Assembly: GCA_031257995.1 (NCBI GenBank)
Contig: JAIRNN010000013.1
Coordinates: 1-16,840, forward strand
Length of the DNA: 16,840 nucleotides
From: Spirochaetaceae bacterium
GTDB lineage: Bacteria; Spirochaetota; Spirochaetia; Treponematales; Breznakiellaceae
Direction: 5' to 3'
A program made the position numbers and the translations under genes. Within the stretch, counting starts at the first letter, position 1, and each line of letters begins with the position of its first letter. This document shows, in pieces, positions 1-6,787 of the stretch. The notes below the pieces were generated by a model, which saw only the letters and a list, made by a program, of their open reading frames with translations, ran no database searches and was not told the origin of the DNA.

Positions 1-2
1 CA

Positions 3-515
3 GTATACTGTTTTGCGGATGAGTTTATCAAGACCATTACGGACTGTCCCGCCGGACGCATGATCACGGGCCGCTGGAAAGGGAAACGGGGGCCAAAAAA
101 ACGGCTGAGCCTTGCCGAAGCGATGACCTTAAACATCCCGCGTTTTTATCTCCACGCCCAGGATTTGAAGGCTGCCCGCCGGCTGGCCGCGCATTTCTTC
201 GGGGATTATTTCCCCGGCCCGCCCAATTATGAGCGTTTTGTGAAAGCGTCAAACCGGCCCTTCCCCGCCGTAGCGGTATTTATGAAGTATCTGCTGTTTC
301 TCAACAGGACAAGAAAGAGCAAAGGGGTTTATTTCATTGACCCGGCGCTTTGAGCGCCTGCGGGAACCCCAGTGTCAGCGCGCGCATGGCAACCTTGGGA
401 TACGCCTCGCGGGGGAAGGCCGGCAGGGGCTGGTTTTGCGGGTTTGAGGCGCGCGGAGCCTGCGGGAAGGAGGGAGGATCTTCCGGGCCTGTTGTTCACA
501 ACCGGGAGCCCCTAA
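3..515 (+). pseudogene. IS982-family transposase remnant (N-terminal and middle parts, frameshifted)
   Basis: The frame is open from the left edge, so the true start lies outside the window. The first segment (to the stop at 351-353) has the IS982-type order: a VYCFADEF start, a basic RWKGKRGP stretch, LSLAEAMTLNI, then NYERFV and a terminal FIDPAL, the usual FIDS-type catalytic Asp region. Similarity continues in another frame from about 350 (RGKAGRGWFCGF, resembling the RGK...GWFFGFKLH block) and returns to the first frame near 477 (LLFTTGS, resembling the LTPGN-type block) before a TAA at 513-515. At least two frameshifts and no recognisable C-terminal third mean it cannot encode a working transposase. 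From 516 to about 670 I recognise nothing. The family call rests on remembered motif order, not on a search. Confidence 0.72.
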
Positions 516-675
516 GCGTAAGCGGCGGGCGGGAGGCAGGGGGGAGAGGGCCTGTTGCCTTTATCGGTGGTGGAGCATTTTTTGGGCCCACGCCGTGCTG
601 CCGAATAGTTAAACGCGCTCAACATTTCGCGCACGGCATCGGGCATCCCCCTTATTATGTTGTAGAGAGGATTGC

Positions 676-704
676 TTGATATTGTTTGATAGATTGTTTA
701 ATAT
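676..704 (+). promoter_or_regulatory. Possible sigma-70 promoter in an iterated TTGTTTGAT tract
   Basis: TTGATA (676-681), 17-nt spacer, TAATAT (699-704). It lies within four imperfect copies of TTGTTTGAT (672-680, 682-690, 694-702, 710-718). A start near 711 would leave out the GGAGG at 705-709 in front of the fucI fragment, so if active it more likely serves the lipoprotein reading frame at 955. The box match may be an accident of AT-rich repeats. Confidence 0.3.
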
Positions 705-716
705 GGAGGTTGTTTG

Positions 717-953
717 ATGAGTCACAAGGTAAAGATTGGGATCCGTCCGGTTATTGACGGGCGGTGGATGGGGGTCCGCGAAGGGCTTGAAGAACAGACG
801 ATGAATATGGCGCGGGCGGCGAAGCAGTTACATAGAAGAAAACTGCTTTTATGGCGACGGGCGACATGTGTGATTGCCGAGGGGACGATTGCCGGATGGA
901 TTGAGGGGGGGGGGGACTTCGGCGGCAGAGGCGAAGTTCACGAAGGAGATTAG
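717..953 (+). pseudogene. fucI: Truncated 5' copy of L-fucose isomerase gene
   Basis: From the ATG at 717 (GGAGG at 705-709) the translation matches the intact FucI at 1946 almost residue for residue for about 38 codons (KVKIGIRPVIDGRW, LEEQTMNMARAAKQL). Compared with the intact gene there is one extra C at about 831, which changes frame, followed by scattered indels and an 11-G run. DNA similarity can be followed to about 949 (GCGAAGTTCACGAAGGAGA in both). The upstream sequences of the two copies (GGTTGTTTGAT before ATG) also match, so the duplication includes the leader. Only about 70 of 589 codons remain, so there are no catalytic residues and no function. Confidence 0.9.
905..915 (+). repeat. 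Homopolymeric G11 tract
   Basis: Eleven consecutive G, inside the decayed fucI fragment and 39 bp upstream of the lipoprotein start at 955. The matching place in intact fucI has no such run. In Treponema pallidum G tracts of similar length near gene starts vary in length and alter expression of the gene downstream; such a role here is inference. Confidence 0.9.
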
Positions 954-954
954 T

Positions 955-1230
955 ATGGGAAAGAAGCGGTTTTTAGCGGGAATGCTGGCGGTTCTGTTGA
1001 TGGGGGGTTTGGCCGGCTGTAAAGCAGAATAACAAAAATGTCCGGGGTCCGGAACTTGCAGCGTGACGGTGTACTGGAGCGAAGAAGAGCTGCGCTTTTA
1101 TACTGCCGGTTATTCTTGCGGCAGCACTTATTGTTCCGCCACTCAGCGAAAACAATCTCCAGGCGGCGTTTTAACGGCGGGCAAAACCGTAAAATGCAGT
1201 TGCAACCATCAATGGGCGCGTGGCTATTGA
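955..1230 (+). pseudogene. Small Cys-rich lipoprotein gene interrupted by an in-frame TAA
   Basis: ATG at 955 with AAGGAG at 943-948 (6-nt spacing). Residues 1-21 are a classic lipoprotein signal peptide (basic GKKR, hydrophobic LAGMLAVLLMGG) with lipobox LAGC, lipid-anchored Cys at 22. A TAA at 1030-1032 follows residue 25, yet the same frame stays open for 65 more codons to TGA at 1228-1230. That part is plainly protein-like: it begins QKCPGSGTCSVTVYW and holds six Cys, mostly in short spacings (CPGSGTC, CGSTYC, CSC). The parent gene would have coded about 91 residues for an outer-membrane or inner-membrane anchored, possibly disulfide-linked protein. Either it is a recent pseudogene or the stop is read through; I favour a pseudogene. 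I do not recognise the mature domain. Confidence 0.7.
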
Positions 1231-1295
1231 CACATTCAGAAGCCCCTGTCGGGCTCCATTCTGGGAAAGGAGGCGTAGTGGATTATGCTTTCGAT

Positions 1296-1343
1296 TAAGA
1301 AAAATATAAGCGGGGGAAGTCTCCCGCTGTCAACAAGTTAAGA
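1296..1343 (+). repeat. Short dispersed repeat RPT2, copy 1
   Basis: A run TAAGAAAAATATAAG, then a G-rich/C-rich hairpin (CGGGGGAAGTCTCCCG), then CTGTCAACAAGTTAAG. The same order occurs at 16351-16398, and an inverted, more diverged version at 1502-1532 faces this one about 160 bp away. Confidence 0.75.
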
Positions 1344-1501
1344 ATATTTGTCCGCGAATGGTGCCATAATATGGCGTGGCGAATTGACACGAATAAAAGA
1401 GATGCGTGCTGTGAAAAACCCGTGTTAATCCGCGAAATCTGCGGACCCTTCTAATCCGTGTTCATTCGCGTACATTCGCGGACCTTTTTATTTTCTATTT
1501 G

Positions 1502-1532
1502 CCTAAGTTGTTGACAGTGGGAAGTTTCCCGC
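1502..1532 (-). repeat. Short dispersed repeat RPT2, inverted copy
   Basis: Read on the minus strand it gives GCGGGAAACTTCCC then ACTGTCAACAACTTAG, matching the hairpin and tail of the copy at 1296-1343. The two may be ends of one roughly 235-bp element, or two separate insertions. Confidence 0.6.
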
Positions 1533-1716
1533 AATGCCCCGCTTTTATCACTGCTTAATCACGGGGCTGTCCACAAAGAGAGTCTGTCGGCACTGATGAA
1601 TGCTCGAGGGGATAGCATTAGCGGGGTCTGTTCAGCACCTCCCGGAAGCCCGACCATTTTTCATACCACCACCCGCTAAGGAAGTCGGCCCCCTTAAATA
1701 TGCTCTGTGGGAGAGC

Positions 1717-1803
1717 AGCACCCATCTGGGGGCATTGCGCCTGTGCCGCCTGTGAGAGTACGCCGCGCTACAAGCACAGTCCCCCCTCCCCAGATGGGGT
1801 GCT
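1717..1803. repeat. Inverted repeat pair AGCACCCATCTGGGG
   Basis: AGCACCCATCTGGGG at 1717-1731 and its complement CCCCAGATGGGGTGCT (one extra G) at 1788-1803, with a 56-nt spacer. It can form a long stem upstream of fucI, or may be a solo palindromic element. Confidence 0.7.
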
Positions 1804-1871
1804 ACTCCCCTTTTCGACCAGCCCTCACATTTAAGGAAAACTTGCGCAAAAAAACTCGGCAAAAATCTCAA

Positions 1872-1899
1872 TTGCGGCATTACCATGCTGTGTTATCAT
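1872..1899 (+). promoter_or_regulatory. Possible fucI promoter
   Basis: TTGCGG (1872-1877), 16-nt spacer, TATCAT (1894-1899), ending 46 bp before the fucI ATG in the only AT-rich part of the leader. The match to consensus is modest and no operator is apparent. Confidence 0.35.
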
Positions 1900-1945
1900 T
1901 GGAATATGTTGTGTCCGTCTATTTTAACATGAGGGGTTGTTTGAT

Positions 1946-3715
1946 ATGAGTGATAAGGTAAAGATTGGGATCCGTCCGGTCATTGACGGGCGGTGGATGA
2001 GGGTCCGCGATGGGCTTGAAGAGCAGACGATGAACATGGCTCGCGCGGCGAAGCAGTTAATAGAAGAACACTGCTTCTACGCCGACGGCCAACACGCCGA
2101 ATGGGTGATTGCCGGCGGGCGGGAAGCGGCGGAGGCGGAGGCAAAGTTCACGAAGGAGAACGTTACCGCCACGCTTTCGGTAACGCCATGCTGGTGCTAC
2201 GGCAGCGAGACGATGGACTTGAACCCGCTCACGACGAAGGCAGTCTGGGGCTTCAACGGCACGGAACGGCCCGGCGCGGTCTACCTTGCGGCGGTCATGG
2301 CGGCCCACGCCCAGCGGGGGCTTCCCGCCTTCGCCATCTATGGCCGCGATGTACAGGATGCCGCCGACACTTCCGTCCCGGAGGACGTGCGGGAAAAGAT
2401 TCTCCGCTTTGCCCAGTGCGCGTTGGCGGTCGGCCAGCTCAAGAACAAGGCGTATGTCTCGATTGGGGCGGTCTCGATGGGCATCGGCGGCAGTTTCCTC
2501 GATCCCCAGCTTATGCAGGATTATTTCAATATTCGCGCCGAGTGGGTGGACATGACGGAGATTATCCGCCGTGTCGAGAAAGGCATCTTTGACAAGGCCG
2601 AATACGAGAAGGAACTCGGTTGGATAAAGGCGCGTTGCAAGGAGTCGCCCGAAGACTATAACGAGACCGCTTGGGGTAACGGGTCTTTGAGCCGCGCGGA
2701 AAAGGATAAACAGTGGGAGTTCACGGCGAAGATGACGCTAGTCATCAAGGACATCATGTTTGGCAACGAGAAACTCGATGGGATAGGCTGGCACGAGGAG
2801 GCGCTTGGGCGGAACGCGATAGCGGCGGGTTTCCAGGGGCAGCGTATGTGGACGGACTTTATGCCGAACGCCGATTTCCCCGAAGCGATTCTCTGCTCGA
2901 CTTTCGACCACAACGGCAAAAAGGAGCCGGTGATCCTCGCTACGGAAAACGACAACTGCAACGGCCTTTCGATGCTGTTCTCAAAACTGCTCACCGGACA
3001 GGCGAGCGCGTTTGCCGACGTGCGTACCTACTGGAGTCCCGCCGCCGTGAAGCGCGTCTCCGGCTGGGAACCCGGCGGAAAGGCAAAAGGCGGCTTCATC
3101 CACCTGATCAACTCTGGGGCGGCGGCCCTTGACGCGACCGGCGCGGCGAAAGACGAGGCGGGGAATCCCGTGATGAAACAATGGTGGAAGGTGACGGAGC
3201 GGGACATCGGCGCGATGACAGAGTCGACAGTCTGGTCTCCGGCCAATCGGGGGTACTTCCGGGGCGGCGGCTATTCCTCGAAGTTTGAGACGCGGGCCGA
3301 GATGCCCGTCACGCTGGTGCGCTTCAACATGGTGAAGGGTCTCGGATACACGCTCCAGATTGCCGAGGGGTGGACGGTGGTGTTGCCGGAGAAGGTCTCC
3401 AAACAACTGTGGGACCGCACCGATCCGGGCTGGCCATGCACGTGGTTTGCGCCGCGTCTCGACCCGGCTTGCCCCTCGTTCTATGACGTATATTCGGTGA
3501 TGGCCGCATGGGGCGCGAACCACGGCGCGTTCACCTACAGCCGCATTGGCGCACAGCTTGTAACGCTCGCGTCGATGCTCCGTATCCCGGTAACGCTGCA
3601 CAACGTACCGATAGAGCGGATATACCGGCCTCACGCATGGTTCTCGTTTGGTACGCGGGACCTTGAAAGTGCCGACTACCGGGCTTGCGCGGCCTACGGA
3701 CCGTTGTATCGGTAG
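1946..3715 (+). CDS. fucI: L-fucose isomerase (L-fucose/D-arabinose ketol-isomerase)
   Basis: Cytoplasmic enzyme that converts L-fucose to L-fuculose (often also D-arabinose to D-ribulose) with Mn2+. The 589-residue length agrees with the 591 of E. coli FucI, and similarity runs end to end: IGIRPVIDGRW at the N-terminus, VSMGIGGSF, ATENDNCNG, FADVRTYWSP, FRGGGYSS, WGANHG and a YRACAAYGPLYR end. The metal ligands E337, D361 and H528 of the E. coli enzyme correspond to E334 (ATEND), D358 (FADVR) and H526 (GANHG), all present, so it should be active. The ATG at 1946 is chosen over the in-frame TTG at 1937 because GAGGGG at 1931-1936 sits 9 nt before it and the duplicated fragment at 717 begins at the same codon. 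No fucK or fucA is adjacent; the neighbour downstream is a broken sugar-binding gene. Confidence 0.97.
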   Translation: MSDKVKIGIRPVIDGRWMRVRDGLEEQTMNMARAAKQLIEEHCFYADGQHAEWVIAGGREAAEAEAKFTKENVTATLSVTPCWCYGSETMDLNPLTTKAVWGFNGTERPGAVYLAAVMAAHAQRGLPAFAIYGRDVQDAADTSVPEDVREKILRFAQCALAVGQLKNKAYVSIGAVSMGIGGSFLDPQLMQDYFNIRAEWVDMTEIIRRVEKGIFDKAEYEKELGWIKARCKESPEDYNETAWGNGSLSRAEKDKQWEFTAKMTLVIKDIMFGNEKLDGIGWHEEALGRNAIAAGFQGQRMWTDFMPNADFPEAILCSTFDHNGKKEPVILATENDNCNGLSMLFSKLLTGQASAFADVRTYWSPAAVKRVSGWEPGGKAKGGFIHLINSGAAALDATGAAKDEAGNPVMKQWWKVTERDIGAMTESTVWSPANRGYFRGGGYSSKFETRAEMPVTLVRFNMVKGLGYTLQIAEGWTVVLPEKVSKQLWDRTDPGWPCTWFAPRLDPACPSFYDVYSVMAAWGANHGAFTYSRIGAQLVTLASMLRIPVTLHNVPIERIYRPHAWFSFGTRDLESADYRACAAYGPLYR

Positions 3716-3752
3716 TACGCGCCCTTTAATGGGATGGCGTGTCGGGGAATGG

Positions 3753-3880
3753 GGCATCATAGATGCCTTCGTTTGGATGGAGGGGATGGGTTTTTTTGGA
3801 TTTTTTTGGGGGGAGGATCTGAGGGACAGCCCCCCCTTCCATTCAACCAAAACCAGGCGGGGCGGAGCATCTATGATGCC
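3753..3880. repeat. Inverted repeat pair of near-palindromes downstream of fucI
   Basis: GGCATCATAGATGCC at 3753-3767 and GCATCTATGATGCC at 3867-3880. Each arm is itself a small hairpin (GCATC/GATGC) and the two arms are complementary. A related hairpin with different stem bases but the same TCTATGA core (GGTGTCTATGACACC) lies at 8225-8239, also upstream of an RPT1 copy. The interior holds T7, T7 and G6 runs. Confidence 0.75.
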
Positions 3881-3882
3881 TT

Positions 3883-3908
3883 GGGGTAGCGCCCCGCTGA
3901 TTTTTTTT
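3883..3908 (+). terminator. Possible rho-independent terminator after fucI
   Basis: GGGG-TAGCG-CCCC (3883-3895), then GCTGA and eight T (3901-3908). The stem is short and the T run starts 5 nt late. The hairpin also occupies the place where other RPT1 copies have a G/C-rich hairpin, so it may belong to the repeat. Confidence 0.4.
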
Positions 3909-3945
3909 GAAAAATTTTTTTCTTTTTTTTGGGGGAGGGGGAGAA

Positions 3946-4066
3946 GTAGCGTAGGACCAAACGGAAGGCGGGAAGAGCGGAGCAAGCATATGCGGATGCG
4001 CCTTTAGGCTCAGGTCTTTCGACCGGAGTGCGTGTCCGGAGCGAGGGGGGAGCCTTCTCCCCTCAT
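3946..4066 (+). repeat. Dispersed repeat RPT1, copy A
   Basis: Matches the shared order GTAGCG..AGGACCAAACGGAGG, ...GCGCCTTTAGGC, TCGACCGGAGTGCGTGTCC, GGAGCGAGGGGG and a terminal G/C hairpin (4044-4062). It is about 25 nt longer than other copies in the first half (AGAGCGGAGCAAGCATATGC). It ends about 70 bp before the sugar-binding gene. Confidence 0.85.
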
Positions 4067-4096
4067 ATATATTGGGAAAACGGGCAGGCGACTGCT

Positions 4097-4105
4097 TGGT
4101 ATAAA
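4097..4105 (+). promoter_or_regulatory. Extended -10 element for the sugar-binding gene
   Basis: TGG followed by TATAAA (4100-4105) is a good extended -10, 32 bp before the ATG at 4138. No -35 box is found at 16-18 nt; the TTGGGA at 4072 is too far (22 nt). Confidence 0.4.
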
Positions 4106-4137
4106 TTTTACTTATTATTATTTTTATGGAGGAAAAC

Positions 4138-5224
4138 ATGAAAAAGATCGGTTTAGTGGTTCTGTGTCTCGTCCTCGCGGGGGCGGGGCTTTCGCGGGCG
4201 GGAACAAGGCGGCGGGCGGGCGGGACGACCATCACGTTGCTCATGCGGAACAAGGATGAACAGTTCCTGAAGGACTACGCGAACAACGTTCAGGCGCTGG
4301 CGCGGGAAAAAGGGGTTACGGTGAACTTGCAGGATGCCCGCAGTGACGGGGCGACGCAACTGACCCAGCTTCAGACGGCGCTGAATCAGGGGCATAAGTG
4401 GTTCGTCATCGTGTCCTGCGTGTCCGGGCTTTCCGAGCAGATGAATCAGCTCATCCAGGAAAAGGGCGGGGCGGCGGACTACTCGAACATCCAGTCGACG
4501 ACGGCGGCTCTCAAGGTGGGGAAAAACTTCTTCTTCGCGAGTTCGCCTGAGTTTGTCGGCGGGCGTTATCAGGGGCAGCTTATTGCGGATTACTTCGACA
4601 AGTACCCGGACAAGGCTTCCCGGCAAGACGCTTAACATGATTCTCATCTTGGGGCAGCTTGGGCATCCGGCTCAGGTCAACCGTGAGGCGGGTCTCTTGG
4701 CCGAGCTCAAGACGCGCGGCTATATGGTGAACACCATCGCCCGCGACACGGCCAACTGGACGCCCGACCAGTCCCAGCAGAAGATGGACGCATGGATTGC
4801 GGCGTATCGGGGCAGGTTCAATGTCGTGGCGGCCCAGAACGACGGCATAGCGCTGGGCGCGGTCGAGTCCCTCATCCAGAACGGGATTACCAAGGGCGAT
4901 GCCGCTGACAGGACTACGTTACAGGTGCCGGTTTTCGGTATCGACGCGACCGGTGAGGTGTTGAACTCGATGAAGGAGAACAAGCTCTACGCGACGGTTC
5001 TCCAAGACGCGAAGGGTCAGTCGGCGGCGGCGTTTGACGTGATTTATCAAATCGCGACCGGCGTTTACAAACCCGGCAACCCGGCGGGCGGTACTCCGGC
5101 GGTAACGGCTACGATTGACGAAGCGCCGGCCAACGACGCTTCGATCATCGGCCAGTGCTACCTCGTCCCGTTTGTCCCGGTCGACAAGAACTCGGATTAC
5201 TACAAGCAGAACGCGCCTAAGTAA
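4138..5224 (+). pseudogene. ABC-transporter periplasmic sugar-binding protein (MglB/RbsB type), frameshifted
   Basis: Parent product: about 360-residue secreted sugar-binding protein (periplasmic-binding-protein family 4), delivering a hexose or pentose to an ABC permease. The ATG at 4138 follows GGAGG (4128-4132). The first frame gives a signal peptide and the N-terminal lobe up to DKYPDK, then stops at 4633-4635. The second lobe (LPGKTLNMILILGQLGHP, NWTPDQSQQKMDAW, FNVVAAQNDGIALGAVESL, VPVFGIDATGE, YATVLQDAKGQS) continues in the next frame to TAA at 5222-5224. Removing one G at 4614/4615 joins DKYPDK to LPGKTLN exactly as in homologues, so the lesion is a single-base insertion. A second anomaly is in the signal peptide (see findings). 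No permease or ATPase genes adjoin. A sequencing error could mimic the lesion. Confidence 0.85.
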
Positions 5225-5248
5225 TTCGCGGAACAGGCAGATTCACTG

Positions 5249-5322
5249 ATTACCCAGATTGCCCGGATTTTAGCGGGGCCTCATGCATGGGTTCCGCGTT
5301 TTCCGGAGGCTGGGTAATTTTT
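5249..5322 (+). terminator. Large stem-loop with T run after the sugar-binding gene
   Basis: ATTACCCAG (5249-5257) pairs with CTGGGTAAT (5310-5318), followed by TTTTTGG; inner bases (GCCCGGA / TTCCGGAGG) extend the stem. It starts 25 nt after the stop at 5224. The loop is long for an intrinsic terminator, so it could be a structured repeat instead. Confidence 0.5.
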
Positions 5323-5369
5323 GGCGTATTCTTCTATAATTGCTGTATTAAGGTTTATCGTTTTATGAT

Positions 5370-5814
5370 ATGAGCCTGTTCCAAAACCCATTTGTATTTG
5401 GGGCAGTTCTGTCAGTTGACAAAGAGGTAAGGAATTAACCGCGAAGGCGGTTAGTAAACCGCTGAGGCGAATAAGGATAGAGGCGCGCTGATTTGATAGC
5501 CAATTGGCTTTACAAACGGTCTTGAAGGCGGCTTTCTGTGAAAGCTGACAAAACAGGCGGATTGGCGGTAAAAGGCGCGTCTGCCGGTAAAGACCTTCCG
5601 CGCTTTCAGTCCCGCTGTGCCGAAGCTGGTATCCAAACGCCGCCTTTACTGGCGCCGCGCCATGTTGCATAACCACGCTAACGCCCCCAGCACAACCTAC
5701 GGTTGTGCCTGTTTCGGGCGCGGCAAATGGGCGCTTTAGCGGTTAAATTTTCTTGAAGGTTCGCTGTAAATATGGTTGTTCTAAGATTCGCTTGGGGTTT
5801 TGGAACAGGCTCAT
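5370..5814 (+). mobile_element. 445-bp MITE-like non-autonomous element (MITE-A), copy 1
   Basis: Perfect 20-bp terminal inverted repeats: ATGAGCCTGTTCCAAAACCC (5370-5389) and its complement (5795-5814). No transposase; the minus-strand frames inside show no protein motif. A diverged copy in the opposite orientation lies at 16501-16720: read on the minus strand, it shares TTAACCG(C/T)GAAGGCG, AATAAGGAT, TTTGATAGCC, GGCTTTACA, the GCGGTTAAATT block and the end GGGGTTTTG(G/A)AACAG. Copy 1 carries extra internal sequence. No clear target duplication is seen, and the transposase that would act on it is not in the window. Confidence 0.8.
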
Positions 5815-5913
5815 TTTAATTGAATTAAAGGTACCAAATCGCAATTCGGATTTTTATTTTGGCGCGCACACCCTTTTCACTTAGAAAAATTATGACGCAA
5901 TGCGGGGCTGTCC

Positions 5914-6711
5914 CTAATCCCAATCGGTTGACGGGGGCATATCAACCCGCATCCCGTCAAACGCCGGCAGAACCTTCAATCCCGTCTGCCCGCAATACGC
6001 CGTAATCTCCTCGTGGCTGTGTTCGTGGCAGAGATGGGTAAGATACGCCTCCTTCGCGCCGGCCCTTTTCAACACCTCCACCGCTTGGTCAAACGAAAAG
6101 TGGGTAGAATGCGGACGGACACGCAACGCGCCCAGCAACAGACAGTCTGCGCCGCGAATGAGATCGAAGGAAGTGTCCGGGATAAAATTCGCGTCAGTGA
6201 TAACCACGAAAACCGCCCCATTTTCGGCGATCTTCCAGCCGTAAATGTCGAGCAAACCGTGCTTGACGGGAACAGGCGTAACCGTCATCCGGCCGACAAC
6301 CACCGGCCCGTCCACCACAGACGGCGCGATCTTGGGCTTGCCGCCGCCGGGCTGTGTCTCCTCGAAGATATACCGAAAACGTTCGCGAATGTCCTGTATG
6401 GTTGCCGGATTGCCATAGACAGAAAGCGGACCGTTCCACGTAAGCGGACGAACGTCATCGAGACCGTGAAGATGGTCGGCGTGCGAATGGGTGTAAAAAA
6501 GCGCGTCAAGACGGCAAATCCGCGCCCCAACTGCTTGCAACCGAAATTCGGGTCCCGTGTCGATGAGCAACATCTCACCCGCAGCCCCCTCGACAAAGAC
6601 CGACGCGCGGTAACGCTTATCATGCGGATCCTCCGACCGGCACACGGCGCAATCGCACCCCACCACCGGAATTCCGTGCGAAGTCCCCGACCCCAGAACC
6701 GTTATCCTCAT
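5914..6711 (-). CDS. Metallo-beta-lactamase-fold phosphodiesterase, PhnP-like
   Basis: 265 residues, a typical length. Reads ITVLGSGTSHGIPVVGCDC at the N-terminus, with Cys 19, 21 and 24 like the structural zinc site of PhnP. The catalytic metal motif HSHADH is at 75-80, H151 in VKHG, D173 in ITDAN and H226 in THLCHEH, so all expected metal ligands are present. PhnP hydrolyses 5-phosphoribosyl 1,2-cyclic phosphate in phosphonate use; many bacteria without phn genes carry this subfamily with an unproven cyclic-phosphodiester or nuclease substrate, and no phn gene is visible here. The ATG lies 4 nt past the discriminator base of tRNA-Pro on the same strand, with no good SD, so the mRNA probably begins at or inside that tRNA. 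Confidence 0.88.
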   Translation of the reverse strand: MRITVLGSGTSHGIPVVGCDCAVCRSEDPHDKRYRASVFVEGAAGEMLLIDTGPEFRLQAVGARICRLDALFYTHSHADHLHGLDDVRPLTWNGPLSVYGNPATIQDIRERFRYIFEETQPGGGKPKIAPSVVDGPVVVGRMTVTPVPVKHGLLDIYGWKIAENGAVFVVITDANFIPDTSFDLIRGADCLLLGALRVRPHSTHFSFDQAVEVLKRAGAKEAYLTHLCHEHSHEEITAYCGQTGLKVLPAFDGMRVDMPPSTDWD

Positions 6712-6715
6712 CTTC

Positions 6716-6787
6716 TCGGAGCGAAAGGAATCGAACCTTCATAAACCAGTTCCCAAAACTGGTGGTCAGCCATTGACCCACGCTCCG
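6716..6787 (-). tRNA. tRNA-Pro(UGG)
   Basis: Perfect 7-bp acceptor stem CGGAGCG/CGCTCCG, 4-bp D stem GGTC/GACC with a short 7-nt loop, anticodon stem CCAGT/ACTGG around TTTGGGA (anticodon at 6753-6755), 5-nt variable loop and T arm GAAGG-TTCGATT-CCTTT. The CGG start of the acceptor fits tRNA-Pro. Discriminator A; CCA is not encoded. At 72 nt it is on the short side because the D loop is small. Confidence 0.93.

Larger units (their letters stand above)
1231..1945. other. Repeat-rich non-coding stretch before fucI
   Basis: No convincing gene. Contents in order: an SD-like AAGGAGG (1267-1273) with GTG at 1278 whose frame ends after six codons at the repeat starting at 1296; two inverted copies of a short repeat (about 1296-1343 and 1502-1532); a perfect palindrome GCCATA-A-TATGGC (1363-1375); degenerate direct repeats built on GCGAA...GCGGACC (about 1420-1488); and an inverted repeat pair (1717-1731 / 1788-1803). 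The open frames of 80-84 codons across 1632-1949 show no recognisable motif and run through the inverted repeat. Confidence 0.6.

Noticed and set aside
516..670. C-terminal part of the IS982 transposase
   Set aside because: None of the three frames gives a convincing match to the expected C-terminal blocks.
1632..1949. 80-84-codon frames on both strands before fucI
   Set aside because: They cross an inverted repeat and the promoter region, and show no motif or SD.
2981..3985. 334-codon minus-strand frame opposite fucI
   Set aside because: It runs antisense through the catalytic end of FucI and into the hairpin region, has a biased Arg/Pro-rich composition and no motif. A GC-rich shadow.
3843..4253. 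Small proteins suggested by similar translations of RPT1 copies (SGHA.RS..LKA.PH)
   Set aside because: The similar peptides arise because the DNA repeat is conserved. Frames have no SD, vary in length and are broken in copies C and E.
5281..5676. 131-codon minus-strand frame over MITE-A
   Set aside because: It spans the element end and the terminator-like stem; it is not kept in copy 2.
5815..5913. AAATC...GATTTTTATTTT stem as a terminator
   Set aside because: Only a 5-bp AT-rich stem, and no gene on that strand ends nearby.
6013..6744. 243-codon plus-strand frame opposite the PhnP-like gene
   Set aside because: The minus strand carries HSHADH and the Cys motif; this frame also runs into tRNA-Pro.
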